Below are positions 63,777-64,000 of a stretch of 64,000 bases of DNA, piece by piece. A program made the translations under genes and the position numbers. How positions within the stretch are numbered: position 1 is the first letter of the stretch; every line of letters starts with the position of its first letter. Under the pieces are notes generated by a model. The model ran no database searches. It saw nothing but the letters and a program-made list of their open reading frames with translations, and was not told the DNA's origin. Origin of the DNA: CAYZUC01 sp964481705 (GTDB lineage Bacteria > Bacillota > Clostridia > Lachnospirales > Lachnospiraceae); contig CAYZUC010000003.1 of the NCBI GenBank assembly GCA_964481705.1, positions 6,727-70,726 on the forward strand. Direction: 5' to 3'.

Positions 63777-64000
63777 TCGCTACATCAATCAGGTACTTAC
63801 CGTAATCTGTCTTCATTAACGGTTTAGCAAGTTCCAGAAGCTGTTCACGATCGATAAAACCACGACGATATGCAATCTCCTCAATACAAGATACATACAT
63901 GCCCTGTCTTTTCTGTACTGCCGCCACATAATCAGCTGCATCCAACAAAGCATCGTGATTACCGGTATCCAGCCATGCAAATCCTCTGCCCAGCTTCTCA
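63766..64000 (-). CDS. rfbA: Glucose-1-phosphate thymidylyltransferase, 3' part (cut by window edge)
   Basis: Only the C-terminal 78 or so codons are inside the window. The reading continues to the last base with EKLGRGFAWLDTGNHDALLD, the conserved RmlA segment, followed by IEEIAYRRGFI and the terminal MKTDYGKYLIDV. RmlA makes dTDP-glucose from dTTP and glucose-1-phosphate, the first step of dTDP-rhamnose synthesis. Its 5' end lies beyond 64000. Confidence 0.93.
   Translation of the reverse strand, partial: EKLGRGFAWLDTGNHDALLDAADYVAAVQKRQGMYVSCIEEIAYRRGFIDREQLLELAKPLMKTDYGKYLIDVANGL

Overview
The window looks like chromosome of a low-GC Gram-positive Clostridia member, most probably Lachnospiraceae. 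The clues are strong Shine-Dalgarno sequences (GGAGG type), sigma-A-like promoters, frequent TTG starts, large secreted fibronectin-III (FnIII) proteins, a Csp-type subtilisin, LCP-family and Wzm/Wzt genes, and no outer-membrane genes. The genus is not determined. Almost all genes are on the minus strand; only the left-edge acyltransferase pair and a carbamate kinase are on the plus strand.

Layout from left to right: (1) 1-2.8 kb, plus strand: an MBOAT O-acyltransferase and a membrane-anchored SGNH-like partner whose 5' end carries an apparent one-base frameshift. (2) 2.8-11.5 kb, minus: an eight-gene operon behind a clear promoter at 11518-11546, with five glycosyltransferases, a polysaccharide pyruvyl transferase, a P-loop kinase-like protein and an exporter-type ABC transporter. 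(3) 11.6-18 kb: a polysaccharide deacetylase, a cytoplasmic GH2 enzyme, an unknown protein with a small N-terminal beta-rich domain, an MgtC/SapB membrane protein and three lipoproteins, one with a Thr/Glu/Ala repeat tail. (4) 18-27 kb: an FnIII-Ig-amidase_3 cell-wall hydrolase and two more giant FnIII proteins. (5) 27-29.6 kb: a second SGNH-like/MBOAT pair. (6) 29.8-36.1 kb: carbamate kinase, a divergent LspA, a Csp-like S8 protease, a ClpX paralogue with a long acidic linker, and an HtrA protease. (7) 36.2-40.2 kb: glmS, a rhamnosyltransferase-like GT2 and an LCP ligase. (8) 40.3-53.5 kb: a long operon behind a promoter at 53556-53584, starting with pgcA and running through a GT87/GT2/GtrA module, an acetylesterase, a flippase-like membrane protein, a kinase/HAD/nucleotidyltransferase trio, more GT2 enzymes and a polyprenyl-phosphate sugar phosphotransferase. 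(9) 53.6-64 kb: two large GT2 enzymes, a methyltransferase-kinase fusion interrupted by a 10-N assembly gap, Wzt with a C-terminal Wzt_C domain, Wzm, rfbC, a GH25 lysozyme and the 3' end of rfbA.

Taken together this is mainly a cell-surface glycan locus. rfbA/rfbC and pgcA supply dTDP-rhamnose precursors, glmS supplies amino sugar, GT2/GT4 enzymes build the chains, and Wzm/Wzt exports them. LCP proteins attach polymers to the wall, and MBOAT, SGNH, esterase, deacetylase and pyruvyl transferase modify them. The most interesting arrangement is the methyltransferase-kinase gene directly downstream of Wzt_C-containing Wzt and Wzm. It recalls the WbdD chain-terminating system of Gram-negative O antigens, here in a Gram-positive setting. 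No tRNA, rRNA, CRISPR array, insertion sequence or prophage was seen, and no gap between genes exceeds 300 bases.
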